DNA of 32,891 bases from a virus: IMG/VR virus record IMGVR_UViG_3300044835_000065, positions 1 through 32,891 of that record. The stretch is one strand, 5' to 3'. The notes beneath the pieces were generated by a model. It made no database searches. It was not told where the DNA came from and saw nothing but the letters and a program-made list of their open reading frames with translations. Shown one piece after another: positions 13,186 through 21,378 of this stretch. Positions within the stretch are counted from its first letter, which is position 1, and the number at the start of each line of letters is the position of its first letter. The position numbers and the translations under genes are program-made.

Positions 13186-15062
13186 GCAAGCCTCTGGCAG
13201 TTGGCAACGTCGCGGTAGGCTTTGGCCTGCGCTTCGGCTCGGGCTACTTCCTTGTCGGCGGCGATGATTTCGGGCGCGGGCTTCGGCTCGGGCGCTGGTT
13301 CTCCCGGCGCGGTCAGTCGGCGCTGCAACTCAGCGCGGGCACTATCGGCCTGCTGCGTCGCCTCGGTCATCCGAGCCTGTGCGTCTTGCAGGCGGGCGGT
13401 CAGTTCCGGGTTGGCGCTTTCGGTGGTCGCCGCAACCTTCGGCTCCGTGCGTGGCGGCATGCCGTCGCCGTCGAGGACGCTGCGGGCGCGGTTGGCGGCG
13501 ATGGCGGTGCGGGCGTTGGCCGTAGCTTCCTCGGGCGTTGGGCCGCGCCCTTGTATCTGCGGCAACTTGTCGTCGAAAACGACATAGTTGCGAGTACCTT
13601 CGCCTGCGGCACGTGAATTTTGATCAAGGTATTTGATGCCTTTGATACCAATCGAATCCAAATGTTTGGAGGCGTTCTCTGGGTCTTTCAAAACACCAGT
13701 TCTTTCGGCTTGCGAAATGTAATCTTCAATCGCCCTATAGATACCTTCTCCAGTAGGATCGTTAGTCGCGCTCTTGCCCGTCAAAGCAAGTCCATCCTTA
13801 AACTCCCGCGACGACTCAAGCAGGTTCTTAACCGCTGGCGTCTGCTGACTTAGCGGCTTATCCCAATCAATCATTCGGTCAATGGCATCCTGCGAAATCG
13901 ATGCTTTGTATAAGGTAGGCTTGGGGCCTTCCCTTGTCAGTTGTTGGTTTATCGCTTCGATGGCTTTTGCTTCTGCGGCGCTTCTTGAGGGATCAACGTC
14001 CCAGTTGCGAATCCAATCACGCCCGTCCTGCCGAACGGCGGCCATCGCCTCGCGGGCGGTGTCAAACCCAAGATTGTCTAGTTCCTTAAACCCCTCCATT
14101 GCCTCGGGCGAAATCTTTAGCGGCTTGCCAGCCGTGTGCGCGTAATAGGATGCCGTGCCCGGCGACTCGGCGAAATACAGGCCGTGCCCGTAGGCTTGCG
14201 CTCCCTCTCCAGTCCCGATCTTGCTGGCATCGAAGGCGTCGAACGTGTGCGGCGATCCATGCCACACGTCTTGGTACAAGTGATCGACCGCGACCGGCTG
14301 ATCCTGCAAGGTCTGCGCGAGGGCCGTGCGGGCAGCGGCGTCGTTGACTTCGGGAGGCGCGCCCTTGACAGTCGGCGGTCGGTAACGATCAGCGATAGCC
14401 CCGCCAATGCCATGCAGCGCCCCGCCAATGACCGCGCCCGCGAGGATGTTAGTCAGTGAGTCGGTAGCCGTGTAATCGTCGTGTAGCGCAGCGGCGAGCG
14501 GTTGCTGCACTACTTCCAGCGCCGCCATGCCAGCCGCGCCCTGCGTCGCACCCTGCACGGCGCGCGTGCTGAATTTTGACGCGCCGGCCGCGATCCGGCT
14601 GGCCGCCCATTCCTCGCCCAGCCCCGGCACGAACATCGCTGCCAGATTGAGCGGGTCGGCCATCATCGTTGCGGCACGGGTCAGCGCACGTACCGGCGTC
14701 CCACCCCAACTGTACGGCGTGCGCGAGTCAATATCGGCGGCGATCTGCGCCTGCCGGTGGCGCTCGATTATCGTCGTCGCCTGCTCGTTGGTGTACTGGC
14801 CCGCCGGCAGTGCTAAGTCGGTAACGCCCGCGCCCTTGATGAGATCGTCGAGTGCGTTGGCGTCGAGCTTCGGCACTGCGCCCAGGCCCGGACCCGGCCC
14901 CCACTGCTGCGACTTGCCCCACTGGTAGAAGCGCGTCGCCGGATTGTCAGCCCACGTCGCTGCCGCCGCCTCGCCGACGGTGTATCCCAGCGGAGGCGTG
15001 AAGTCCTGCAGCGTCGTGCGCTGGGTGCCGATCGACTCGTTGTCCCAACGGATCGCGCTCAT
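13182..15062 (-). CDS. Internal virion protein with ADP-ribosyltransferase domain
   Basis: The gene encodes 626 residues, coupled on both sides by ATGA. Residues 1-230 are a structural-type region with hydrophobic, Gly-rich helices (LAGAVIGGALHGIGGAIADR) that may cross the membrane during ejection. Residues about 266-505 match the ADP-ribosyltransferase domain seen in phage polyvalent proteins: VWHGSPHTFDAFD (267-279), then GEGAQAYGHGLYFAES (285-300), and at the end IGIKGIKYLDQNSR with RNYVVFDDKLPQI (471-503). The rest is a Gln/Ala/Glu-rich coiled coil. Base composition is visibly poorer in GC at 13615-14110, inside this domain, suggesting later acquisition. If ejected with the genome, it could modify a host protein at once, as T4 Alt does. 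The target is unknown. Confidence 0.78.
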   Translation of the reverse strand: MSAIRWDNESIGTQRTTLQDFTPPLGYTVGEAAAATWADNPATRFYQWGKSQQWGPGPGLGAVPKLDANALDDLIKGAGVTDLALPAGQYTNEQATTIIERHRQAQIAADIDSRTPYSWGGTPVRALTRAATMMADPLNLAAMFVPGLGEEWAASRIAAGASKFSTRAVQGATQGAAGMAALEVVQQPLAAALHDDYTATDSLTNILAGAVIGGALHGIGGAIADRYRPPTVKGAPPEVNDAAARTALAQTLQDQPVAVDHLYQDVWHGSPHTFDAFDASKIGTGEGAQAYGHGLYFAESPGTASYYAHTAGKPLKISPEAMEGFKELDNLGFDTAREAMAAVRQDGRDWIRNWDVDPSRSAAEAKAIEAINQQLTREGPKPTLYKASISQDAIDRMIDWDKPLSQQTPAVKNLLESSREFKDGLALTGKSATNDPTGEGIYRAIEDYISQAERTGVLKDPENASKHLDSIGIKGIKYLDQNSRAAGEGTRNYVVFDDKLPQIQGRGPTPEEATANARTAIAANRARSVLDGDGMPPRTEPKVAATTESANPELTARLQDAQARMTEATQQADSARAELQRRLTAPGEPAPEPKPAPEIIAADKEVARAEAQAKAYRDVANCQRLA

Positions 15063-17755
15063 TTCGGCGATATCTCATTGCGCATCTGTTTCAGCGTCGG
15101 CCGGCCGGTCGGGTTACTCGTGCTGTACGCCGGCTGATCTTCGACCTGCCCGCGCAGTGCGTCGAAGCTGTAGCCGAATTGCTGCCCGCTTGGCGTCATC
15201 ACGCGACGCGGCGTATTCCAGCGATCCACGGTCGACAGGATCAACCCGCTGCCATCAGCACTGATCGACCAGACAGGGTTCGCCGTCACGTCGGCCATCC
15301 ATTCCTTCTGCGCCTCGTCGGGTTTGTACCGCTTCGACAGGTCAGGCGGCACCGGCAGATTCAACTTCGGCAACTGAGCGACCACCATCTGCGCGCCGCG
15401 CGCCACCTTTGCCGGCTCCTGATCGTTGGGCACCATGAATTGCGTGTTGGATTGCCCGACACCCTTGTTCGGGAAGTAGGTATACATGCCCACGAAGGGG
15501 GCGGCATTGTCCTTGGCTGCGGTATCGGGCGAAAGGTTGGCATTGCTGCGCAAATCGGCCAGCGCGCCCTTCAGCGCCGTTTCCATGAGTCCTGCGAGCG
15601 GCGTCTGATTGCCGGCGGTGACGCCAAGGCTCGCGAACATCGGCGCAAACTCGCGCAGAATCGCCGCCTTCGCCGTCGTGACGTTGACTGGCGTGACCTG
15701 CTTTTCCAATTCCTTGACATCGTAGGAGGCCAACTGCGCGGCCTTGGCCTGCGCGAACGGCAGATTGGTGCCGATCGATCCATAGAACCACGCCGGGATG
15801 CTGGCCTTTTTATCGGCCTGCACTTCGCTGGCGATCTCGGGGAAGTTGGGGCCGAATTGCGCGGATATCTGCTTCGCGCGCTGCGCCGCCGTGTCGTTGT
15901 CGGTCAGCGGCGAGTTGAGCATTGCCGTGATGCCGGCGCGATCGGCCGCCGTGGTCAAAGAATAGGTGCCGGTCAGGCGCAACTGCTCGGCCTTGCTCGC
16001 CTGGAAATAGTTGTTCCAAGCCAGCGGCGTGTTGTCCCTTTGCGCCTGCGCATACAGCGCGCCGATCGATCCATTGGTCTGCGCGACGAAGCCGGCCGGG
16101 TCTTTTTCTCGCGCCTTGGCGATATCGTCGGCTACCTTGCTGACCAGCGTATGCCGCCCGGCTTGCGCGATGGTGTCGGCCGATTGCGGGGCGACGGCCT
16201 GCGAATCGACGTAGGCTTGCAGTGCTTCACCCGACATGCCCGGCATGGCGACGCGCGTTTTCCAGACATCGAGGTCTTTGCTGTAGGCGGCGTAGTCATC
16301 CTTGGACAAGCCGGCATTGGTAAAGCGGCTGATGGGCAGCGGGCCGCCCGGATCGAAGCCGGAAAGCGCCTTCTGCATCTGCTCCTGCATGTCGTTCTGC
16401 AGCGCCGCGGCCTGTTCCTTGTTTGTGCTTCGCGCCAGCGCCGACACCATGTTGAAGGCTTCCCACTGTCCCGGCGTGCCAATTCCTTTCGGGCGCAGCG
16501 TCCCGGCCAGCGCGAGATTGTCGGCATCCGGCTGCGCGATCATCTGCCGCGCGACGTGGGCGGCTACCTGCATGCTCGCAAAGCGATCCTCTTCGCGCGA
16601 ATTATCGCCGAAGTTCTGCACGAACCAGCTATGCGGCTTTGGATTCGCGTCGGGGATGAAGTTCTTGGCCGCCGTTTCCGCATCGTGCAGGTATTGCTTT
16701 GCGCTGGTCAGGTCGACGGCGCCTTTCTGGTTAAGCAGGGTCGTGGCCTGGTTGCGGAAAGTCTGCTGGGGCTCGGGCGTGAGGTACTTCCATGCCGGAA
16801 TCTTGGCCGTGATCTCCTCGTCGGTCGGCGGCTTTGACGGCGACTCCACCGGCGGCGAACCAGTTGGCGGCGGATTGATGAGCACGCCTTTGACAAAGAC
16901 CGGCTGCTTCGCGGCTTCGGCTGCCATATCAGCGAGCGCGTTGTCGACGCCGATGGGCGTACCGACAATCTCCGGCGCGGCGACATAGGGCGCGGTGCCA
17001 TTGGCGACGCCCGCGAGTGCCGCCTGCTTTGCCAGCGGTCCTTTCGTTGCCACCGCGATATCGGCCGGATTCTGCCGCATCTGCGTATTCACTGCCGCCC
17101 ACGCATAGCGCGTCTGCGCGCTGTTCCATGCCTTGAGCCGCAATTCGTAGGGCAGGTTTGCCGCGCTGTCGATCGAATCCTTGGTGAGGTTCAAGTAGGT
17201 GTCGAACATCGACGGGTCTTTCGACACGCCAGCCTCGCCGTTCGTCACCGTCGACGCGATGTTGTTCAGCCCATAGTCGGTGTACGCCTTGGCCTGCATG
17301 GTCCGAACGTGATCCAGCACCTTCAGCCCGGTCTGCGCCATATGCTCGCGCGCCATGTCGGCACCCTGCGGCGTCGAGGCTTGGCTGACCAGCGTGTTGG
17401 TCATGTCAGTCAGGGTTTTGTGGTACTTCGGCACCAGATCCTTGAAGTCGTTTTCGTTGAAGCCATCCGGGTTGTTGAAAATCTTGTTGCTATCGTCGGC
17501 AGTCTGCTGCTGCAGGTCGCCCATCGCGCCGGTGATTGCCGCTCCCATGCGCGTCTTGTCGGCCTGGATCATCGAGCGTTGCAGCGCATCCTGCTGGACC
17601 TGCAAGCCGCTTGCGATACTCTGCTCGCCTTGAGCGATCGACTGGAGACCGGAAGTCAGCGAGGAAACCCGGTCGACTTGCGGGCGGATGTTGGCAACTG
17701 GAACCGGCCCCAGTTGGATGCCGGTATCTCTAGGCTGATACTGCGGGATCTCCAT
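15059..17755 (-). CDS. Internal virion protein
   Basis: The gene encodes 898 residues. The start is ATG 17755, which shares one base with the previous stop (TGATG); a TTG three bases earlier is less likely. It begins MEIPQYQPRDTGIQLGPVPV, then has a helical region rich in Gln, Ala and Asp that continues through the protein, with a Pro-rich linker near PPPTGSPPVESPSKPPTDEE (about 298-317). This composition and its place between the gp14-like gene and the ADP-ribosyltransferase gene fit a podovirus core protein such as T7 gp15. No enzymatic motif was seen. Confidence 0.68.
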   Translation of the reverse strand: MEIPQYQPRDTGIQLGPVPVANIRPQVDRVSSLTSGLQSIAQGEQSIASGLQVQQDALQRSMIQADKTRMGAAITGAMGDLQQQTADDSNKIFNNPDGFNENDFKDLVPKYHKTLTDMTNTLVSQASTPQGADMAREHMAQTGLKVLDHVRTMQAKAYTDYGLNNIASTVTNGEAGVSKDPSMFDTYLNLTKDSIDSAANLPYELRLKAWNSAQTRYAWAAVNTQMRQNPADIAVATKGPLAKQAALAGVANGTAPYVAAPEIVGTPIGVDNALADMAAEAAKQPVFVKGVLINPPPTGSPPVESPSKPPTDEEITAKIPAWKYLTPEPQQTFRNQATTLLNQKGAVDLTSAKQYLHDAETAAKNFIPDANPKPHSWFVQNFGDNSREEDRFASMQVAAHVARQMIAQPDADNLALAGTLRPKGIGTPGQWEAFNMVSALARSTNKEQAAALQNDMQEQMQKALSGFDPGGPLPISRFTNAGLSKDDYAAYSKDLDVWKTRVAMPGMSGEALQAYVDSQAVAPQSADTIAQAGRHTLVSKVADDIAKAREKDPAGFVAQTNGSIGALYAQAQRDNTPLAWNNYFQASKAEQLRLTGTYSLTTAADRAGITAMLNSPLTDNDTAAQRAKQISAQFGPNFPEIASEVQADKKASIPAWFYGSIGTNLPFAQAKAAQLASYDVKELEKQVTPVNVTTAKAAILREFAPMFASLGVTAGNQTPLAGLMETALKGALADLRSNANLSPDTAAKDNAAPFVGMYTYFPNKGVGQSNTQFMVPNDQEPAKVARGAQMVVAQLPKLNLPVPPDLSKRYKPDEAQKEWMADVTANPVWSISADGSGLILSTVDRWNTPRRVMTPSGQQFGYSFDALRGQVEDQPAYSTSNPTGRPTLKQMRNEISPK

Positions 17756-18495
17756 CAATAACCGCCGTAGCCGTATCCGGCACCAGCCATCCCACGCTGT
17801 CGCAAGTACTGACCCTTACCCTGCTGGTAACTTCCAAACACCGACAGCGGCGTATTGACCGCCGACAGGTTTGCATTTTGGGTGAAAATCTGGCTCTGCC
17901 TGGTATCGAGTTCAGACTGCGCGAGGAGCCCACGGCCGGTCAGCAAGCCCTGGTAGCGGATGTTCAGCGCGTCCAGTTCCGCATTGCGCGAGGATTGCTC
18001 CTGCACCAGCAACCCGGTGCCGCTACTCGGATCGACGCCAGAGCCAGCAAAGGCGGCTCGCTGCTCGCCCAGCACGAGGCTGGCCTTGCGGCGCTGCGCA
18101 TCCTCGGCAGCACCGGCCTGCATACTCGCGAGTTGAGCATTGGCGACACCGAGTCCAGCGTTGTACTTCGCGGCCTCGGCCTGATTGGTCGCGGACTGGT
18201 AGGCACCGACACCGCCGAGTGCCTGCGCCGCCATTGCCGCATAAGTTGCGTATGAGTTGGCGGCGGTCGCACCACCGGCCAGGCTGGATGTTGCTGCCGC
18301 GTCAGCGAAGGTCGTGGCGCCCGCTGCGCCCGCAGCTTCGGCACCGACCCCGGCAGCAGCACCAGCCCCTTCCGCCGCAGCAGCAGCGCCGCCCTCGTAG
18401 GCAAGGCTCGATCCAGCAGAGAAATAGGCAGCGACAGCGGTGACGACTGCCGCACCGACTGCGCCCCATGTGCCCCGATTATTGTGGAATGACAT
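17755..18495 (-). CDS. Internal virion protein, T7 gp14-like
   Basis: The gene encodes 246 residues. It has a hydrophobic N-terminal segment (GAVGAAVVTAVAAYFSAGSS), a long Ala/Gly-rich region, then the conserved-looking block SLVLGEQRAAFAGSGVDPSS followed by GTGLLVQEQSSRNAELDALN, and a Gly/Tyr-rich C-terminus. This block is typical of the internal virion protein B family of podoviruses, which inserts in the outer membrane to help form the ejection channel. It is coupled to both neighbours by TGATG overlaps. Confidence 0.75.
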   Translation of the reverse strand: MSFHNNRGTWGAVGAAVVTAVAAYFSAGSSLAYEGGAAAAAEGAGAAAGVGAEAAGAAGATTFADAAATSSLAGGATAANSYATYAAMAAQALGGVGAYQSATNQAEAAKYNAGLGVANAQLASMQAGAAEDAQRRKASLVLGEQRAAFAGSGVDPSSGTGLLVQEQSSRNAELDALNIRYQGLLTGRGLLAQSELDTRQSQIFTQNANLSAVNTPLSVFGSYQQGKGQYLRQRGMAGAGYGYGGY

Positions 18496-18920
18496 CAGCG
18501 CACCTTGGCGTACAGCCAGCAGTCACGACCATGCGTGGTGTACTTGCGCATCAGCCCTTCGCGCTCGAATCCCAAATGCTGCATCCACCTAGCTGCGGCC
18601 TCATGCTCGATATCAACAACAGCCTCTAGCCGGCGGTAATCGTAGGTCGCGAGGAACCGCAGCACCGCCTTATGGATCGGACCGAAGCGAGTCAGTGCCT
18701 CGGGCGATATTACCGCCCACGCAAGTCCGCGGCCCGTATCGCACTCAGCGATACCGGCAAGTGCAATTGGTATATCCCCGTCCATCGCGGTGTAGACCGG
18801 CCCCGCAGCACCGAGATCGCGCGCATTTTCTTCGTTACGCAGTGCTTCATCGGCAATCCTCTGCAGCGGCTGCACCGCGATGGTCAACAGATGCGAGAAA
18901 TGGTAGGGAACGACTAGCAT
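18495..18920 (-). CDS. GNAT-like protein, T7 gp13-like internal virion protein
   Basis: The gene encodes 141 residues. The C-terminal half has the GNAT acyltransferase layout: YDYRRLEAVVDIEHEAAARW followed by MQHLGFEREGLMRKYTTHGR, as in proteins related to T7 gp13 (DUF2833-like). The acetyl-CoA-binding Q/RxxGxG/A loop is not clear, so it may be structural rather than catalytic. In T7, gp13 is needed for assembly and lies just before gp14, and the same order is kept here. The ribosome-binding site is weak. Confidence 0.72.
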   Translation of the reverse strand: MLVVPYHFSHLLTIAVQPLQRIADEALRNEENARDLGAAGPVYTAMDGDIPIALAGIAECDTGRGLAWAVISPEALTRFGPIHKAVLRFLATYDYRRLEAVVDIEHEAAARWMQHLGFEREGLMRKYTTHGRDCWLYAKVR

Positions 18921-18941
18921 TCGGGCACTTTACTCTGTTCC

Positions 18942-19550
18942 CTACTGCTTTGGCGACGGAACCAGCGTTCCGGGCGCTACCGGCGTGTAGTAGACCGGCG
19001 ATGGTGCGGGTGTGCCGTGACTCAGAAATACGAACGAGCCGATGGTTATCAGCGCGACCGCCACCGTAACCAGGCTGACGATCATTTTGAAACTTTCGCT
19101 CATTCCCTCGCGCTTGCCGATCCCGGTTTCGGAAGATGAGCGCAGAGTTTTCACTTCCTCCAGCAGTTGCGCGATCATCGGGTCTTTGACTTCCTGCCGG
19201 CCGACGCTCTGGTAGGACGTTTGTTCGAGGATAGAAATTCGATTGCTGATGCTGTTCAGAACGCCCTCAAATTGAGCCCGTACAGCTTCGATGCTGGCCG
19301 CTGTGCGCAGTCCCGCGGCGCGTTCCATCTCGTGCATTTCGCGGTCACTGATGGCATGCTGCTCGGCGCGATCTTTTGCCCACGCGGAGCGAATATCGGC
19401 GATCTTCTCGACGTAGTAAATCTTTACATCGCGCAGATCATCCTGCCGCTTGATCGCGGCGTCGACCAACTGCAATACGTTGGCGGTAGGGTCAATCGCC
19501 GGGTTCCCGGAGGCGTCCACAGCAGCGCCGCCTGGCTGTCTACCCTGCAT
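18942..19550 (-). CDS. Coiled-coil protein with C-terminal membrane anchor
   Basis: The gene encodes 202 residues. Residues about 25-145 are charged helix or coiled coil (SNRISILEQTSYQS; MIAQLLEEVKTLRS). One hydrophobic helix follows at about 157-178 (MIVSLVTVAVALITIGSFVF), then a Pro/Thr/Ser-rich tail (TPAPSPVYYTPVAPGTLVPS). It lies among small membrane genes between lysis and ejection genes; it may be a lysis accessory or a virion membrane protein. No family is recognised. Confidence 0.6.
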   Translation of the reverse strand: MQGRQPGGAAVDASGNPAIDPTANVLQLVDAAIKRQDDLRDVKIYYVEKIADIRSAWAKDRAEQHAISDREMHEMERAAGLRTAASIEAVRAQFEGVLNSISNRISILEQTSYQSVGRQEVKDPMIAQLLEEVKTLRSSSETGIGKREGMSESFKMIVSLVTVAVALITIGSFVFLSHGTPAPSPVYYTPVAPGTLVPSPKQ

Positions 19551-19557
19551 GGCGGCA

Positions 19558-19719
19558 TTAGCGGATAACGCCCACCAGATGCGGGACGCTGGTCATCAGG
19601 AACGCCAGCAGGCCGAATGAAAACATAATACGTCCGATCTCCGACAACTTGCCGTCCGTGCAAAGCGCGTACATCAGGAGGCCGATGATGCAGACAAGAG
19701 CGCTGGTATAGATGATCAT
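19558..19719 (-). CDS. Two-span small membrane protein, holin-like
   Basis: The gene encodes 53 residues; ATG 19719 follows AGGAG at good spacing. Two hydrophobic helices (IYTSALVCIIGLLMYALC and MFSFGLLAFLMTSVPHLVGV) are joined by a short charged turn (TDGKLSEIGR). Small proteins of this make-up are common in phage lysis regions, and a holin or antiholin role is possible, but the larger holin-like protein next to the endolysin is the better holin candidate. Confidence 0.65.
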   Translation of the reverse strand: MIIYTSALVCIIGLLMYALCTDGKLSEIGRIMFSFGLLAFLMTSVPHLVGVIR

Positions 19720-19728
19720 TGGATTCTC

Positions 19729-19881
19729 CTATCGGAGCAGCAGGAACAACAGCACCACAACCGCGACCAGCCCCAAGCCGCTTGGCCCCCAACCGTAGCC
19801 GAAACCTTGATGCGGCCAAAGCGGAGCGCCGCCGATGGAAAGCAACAGCGCCACAATCAACACGATCCAAAGTATGTTCAT
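19729..19881 (-). CDS. DUF3309-like small membrane protein
   Basis: The gene encodes 50 residues. Two hydrophobic helices flank LWPHQGFGYGWGPSGLGL, which fits the small DUF3309 family found in bacteria and phages (hydrophobic helix, W-P motif, GYGP.G, hydrophobic helix). ATG 19881 overlaps the stop of the HNH gene by ATGA and is preceded by GAGAAGG. Its function is unknown. Confidence 0.72.
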   Translation of the reverse strand: MNILWIVLIVALLLSIGGAPLWPHQGFGYGWGPSGLGLVAVVVLLFLLLR

Positions 19882-20381
19882 AGCCTTCTCATTTCACTGT
19901 GAAGTTGCTTGTGGTGTGCCCGACATAGCCATACTACAACCAAACGCATATCTGGTGCGTAAGATGGATGATGCGCCTCAGCTCTAGCCCCGCACTCCCA
20001 ACAGGGTAATGGCGTCACCCTTCCGTCGGCCAGCGCGTTGTTGAGCGCTACATGCGCCTTGCGACTGTCCGGGTGAGCACTACTCCATCTTTTCGTACTT
20101 GCCGTGCGCCTGTCCGGATGGGTTTCAGCATAGCGTCTGCTTGATTCAACCGCTCTTTCTGGATGGTTCTTCCGATACCGCTTGCTGGACTCGGCGGCAG
20201 CCGCCGGATGCGCTTCCTTGTATCGTTGATACGACCCCTTCCGTTCCTCAGGGTGCGCGGAAGCCCAATTCTGTCCGCATGCCTTGCAACAGTACTGCAG
20301 GCCGTCGGGCGCTCTTGCGTACTTATGAAATTCCGATGTCGGTTTGACAAGCAGACACTTGTTACAATGCTTGAAGCTCAT
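19878..20381 (-). CDS. HNH endonuclease with zinc finger and 15-residue repeats
   Basis: The gene encodes 167 residues; ATG 20381 follows CGGAGG. An N-terminal Cys4 finger is formed by C6, C9, C32 and C35 (KHCNKC...CCKAC). It is followed by four repeats of 15 residues (51-110), each with an aromatic-basic start and an HP dipeptide, e.g. SKRYRKNHPERAVES and SRRYAETHPDRRTAS. The C-terminus has the HNH box: CWEC (127-130), AHH (136-138) and WLCRAHHKQLH (151-161). Such free-standing nucleases are often mobile. It lies in the lysis region after a 74-bp gap, which breaks the otherwise overlapping gene chain and supports insertion. Confidence 0.8.
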   Translation of the reverse strand: MSFKHCNKCLLVKPTSEFHKYARAPDGLQYCCKACGQNWASAHPEERKGSYQRYKEAHPAAAAESSKRYRKNHPERAVESSRRYAETHPDRRTASTKRWSSAHPDSRKAHVALNNALADGRVTPLPCWECGARAEAHHPSYAPDMRLVVVWLCRAHHKQLHSEMRRL

Positions 20382-20412
20382 ACAGCCTCCGATAAGGTTG
20401 TGTGGCAGGGGG

Positions 20413-20433
20413 CGCGATGCGCTCAACATCGCG
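20413..20433 (-). other. Stem-loop before the HNH gene
   Basis: CGCGATG (20413-20419) and CATCGCG (20427-20433) form a perfect 7-bp stem with a 7-nt loop. It lies in the gap between the end of the 98-residue gene and the HNH gene. No T-run follows on the minus strand, so it may trim or dampen late transcription rather than end it. Confidence 0.45.
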
Positions 20434-20455
20434 TACCCCGATTGTACTCCCGCGG

Positions 20456-20752
20456 TTAGCCGCCGTTCTTTGCGAGTTGAGCGGCAGCGGCCACCGCATT
20501 GTTGTGCAGGGTGGCACTGTCCGCCGCGATCTGCTGGTCGAGCAGCGCGATATCCGCCGCGGTCGGACCCTTCCCCGACTGCATCATTCCGATGACGGAC
20601 TGAACGAGGGCAAGTCCCGCAGGTTCCAGGCGCGCGATCATGGCGACAGCGGTTCCGGCGCCGGGGAAAAATCCCGCAACCTGCGCGGCGAAGGCGATTC
20701 CGGCCTGGATCTCGCTGATGGTGGTCGAAACGGGTTGCGCGGCGGCGCTCAT
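20456..20752 (-). CDS. Small Ala-rich protein of the lysis region
   Basis: The gene encodes 98 residues; ATG 20752 overlaps the previous stop by ATGA, with AAGGTG as the ribosome-binding site. It has a hydrophobic helical centre (AGIAFAAQVAGFFPGAGTAV) and a helical, Ala-rich C-terminus. It may be membrane-associated. No family is firmly recognised; similar small proteins occur next to phage lysis genes. Confidence 0.6.
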   Translation of the reverse strand: MSAAAQPVSTTISEIQAGIAFAAQVAGFFPGAGTAVAMIARLEPAGLALVQSVIGMMQSGKGPTAADIALLDQQIAADSATLHNNAVAAAAQLAKNGG

Positions 20753-21114
20753 GGTTGCACCTTTGGCGTCTGGGCGGAAAGGGTGCTCGTTGCCGCGGAA
20801 GCAGCATTGATCAGGACCACCGCGTTCGCGGCGCCGGCCTTGACTGCATCGTCGGCGGCCTTGATCGCGCTCACCGCCGCCTGATTCATGTTGTCGATTT
20901 TGATCACCGTCGCAGGGTCGGAGCATCCGGTCTTGGACCCTGCCGCCGCAGGTGAGCCGCATAAGGGGTTGGCCTCGTACAGCAGCGCGGCCTTCTGCGC
21001 CACGTTGTATCCCTGCTTGACCGAGAAGAGCATGGTCGCGGGGTCGGTGCTTGTCGGTGTGGTGCCGCAGGCGGCGACGATGATGCTCAGTGCGAGGGTG
21101 AGAAAGGCTTTCAT
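20749..21114 (-). CDS. Small lipoprotein
   Basis: The gene encodes 121 residues. The N-terminus MKAFLTLALSIIVAACGTTP is a lipoprotein signal with the lipobox VAAC and the lipidated Cys at 16. The start was placed at 21114 because the longer frame would put the signal peptide in the middle. The mature part is helical (MNQAAVSAIKAADDAVKAGA) with a Cys pair (PLCGSP and TGCSDP). It may act as an outer-membrane spanin-type component or in superinfection exclusion; the place in the lysis cluster supports the first, but no inner-membrane partner was identified. Confidence 0.72.
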   Translation of the reverse strand: MKAFLTLALSIIVAACGTTPTSTDPATMLFSVKQGYNVAQKAALLYEANPLCGSPAAAGSKTGCSDPATVIKIDNMNQAAVSAIKAADDAVKAGAANAVVLINAASAATSTLSAQTPKVQP

Positions 21115-21374
21115 TGCGGCGCCTTCGTGAAATCGACGTAGAACTTCTGGCCGACCTTGAATTGACCCCACAGCGCAGGGTTCGCGACAGTAATCGACAG
21201 GTCCGCTTGCGGCGTCCATTTCGCATAGGAGTTGTCCTCGTCGCTGCCGTCAGCCGGGTAGCCGTCGTTCTTCGCGACGGCGCGGAATGTCAGCACCTCG
21301 GCCGACTTGGTTTCGCCTGCGCTCCAGCGATTTTCGATTCCGCACACTTCCATCTTTGCTCGCATATTGCTCAT
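21111..21374 (-). CDS. Hypothetical beta-rich protein
   Basis: The gene encodes 87 residues. It begins MSNMRAKMEVCGIENRWSAG and ends GQFKVGQKFYVDFTKAPQ; the strand-turn pattern suggests a small beta barrel. The start lies 4 bp after the holin-like gene stop, with GGAG a little far upstream. The stop overlaps the lipoprotein start. Such small proteins are found in phage lysis modules, but its role is unknown. Confidence 0.62.
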   Translation of the reverse strand: MSNMRAKMEVCGIENRWSAGETKSAEVLTFRAVAKNDGYPADGSDEDNSYAKWTPQADLSITVANPALWGQFKVGQKFYVDFTKAPQ

Positions 21375-21378
21375 GGTT

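Noticed and set aside
15179-16837. 552-codon + strand frame opposite the internal virion gene
   Set aside because: It is the complement of a GC-rich gene, with Arg/Gly/Leu-rich composition, no ribosome-binding site and no recognisable domain. Similar antisense frames at 11170-12174 and 12532-13218 were dropped for the same reason.
20384-20807. N-terminal extension of the HNH gene up to 20807
   Set aside because: The extension runs antisense-frame through the 98-residue gene and has no start signal; ATG 20381 has CGGAGG and begins the zinc finger.
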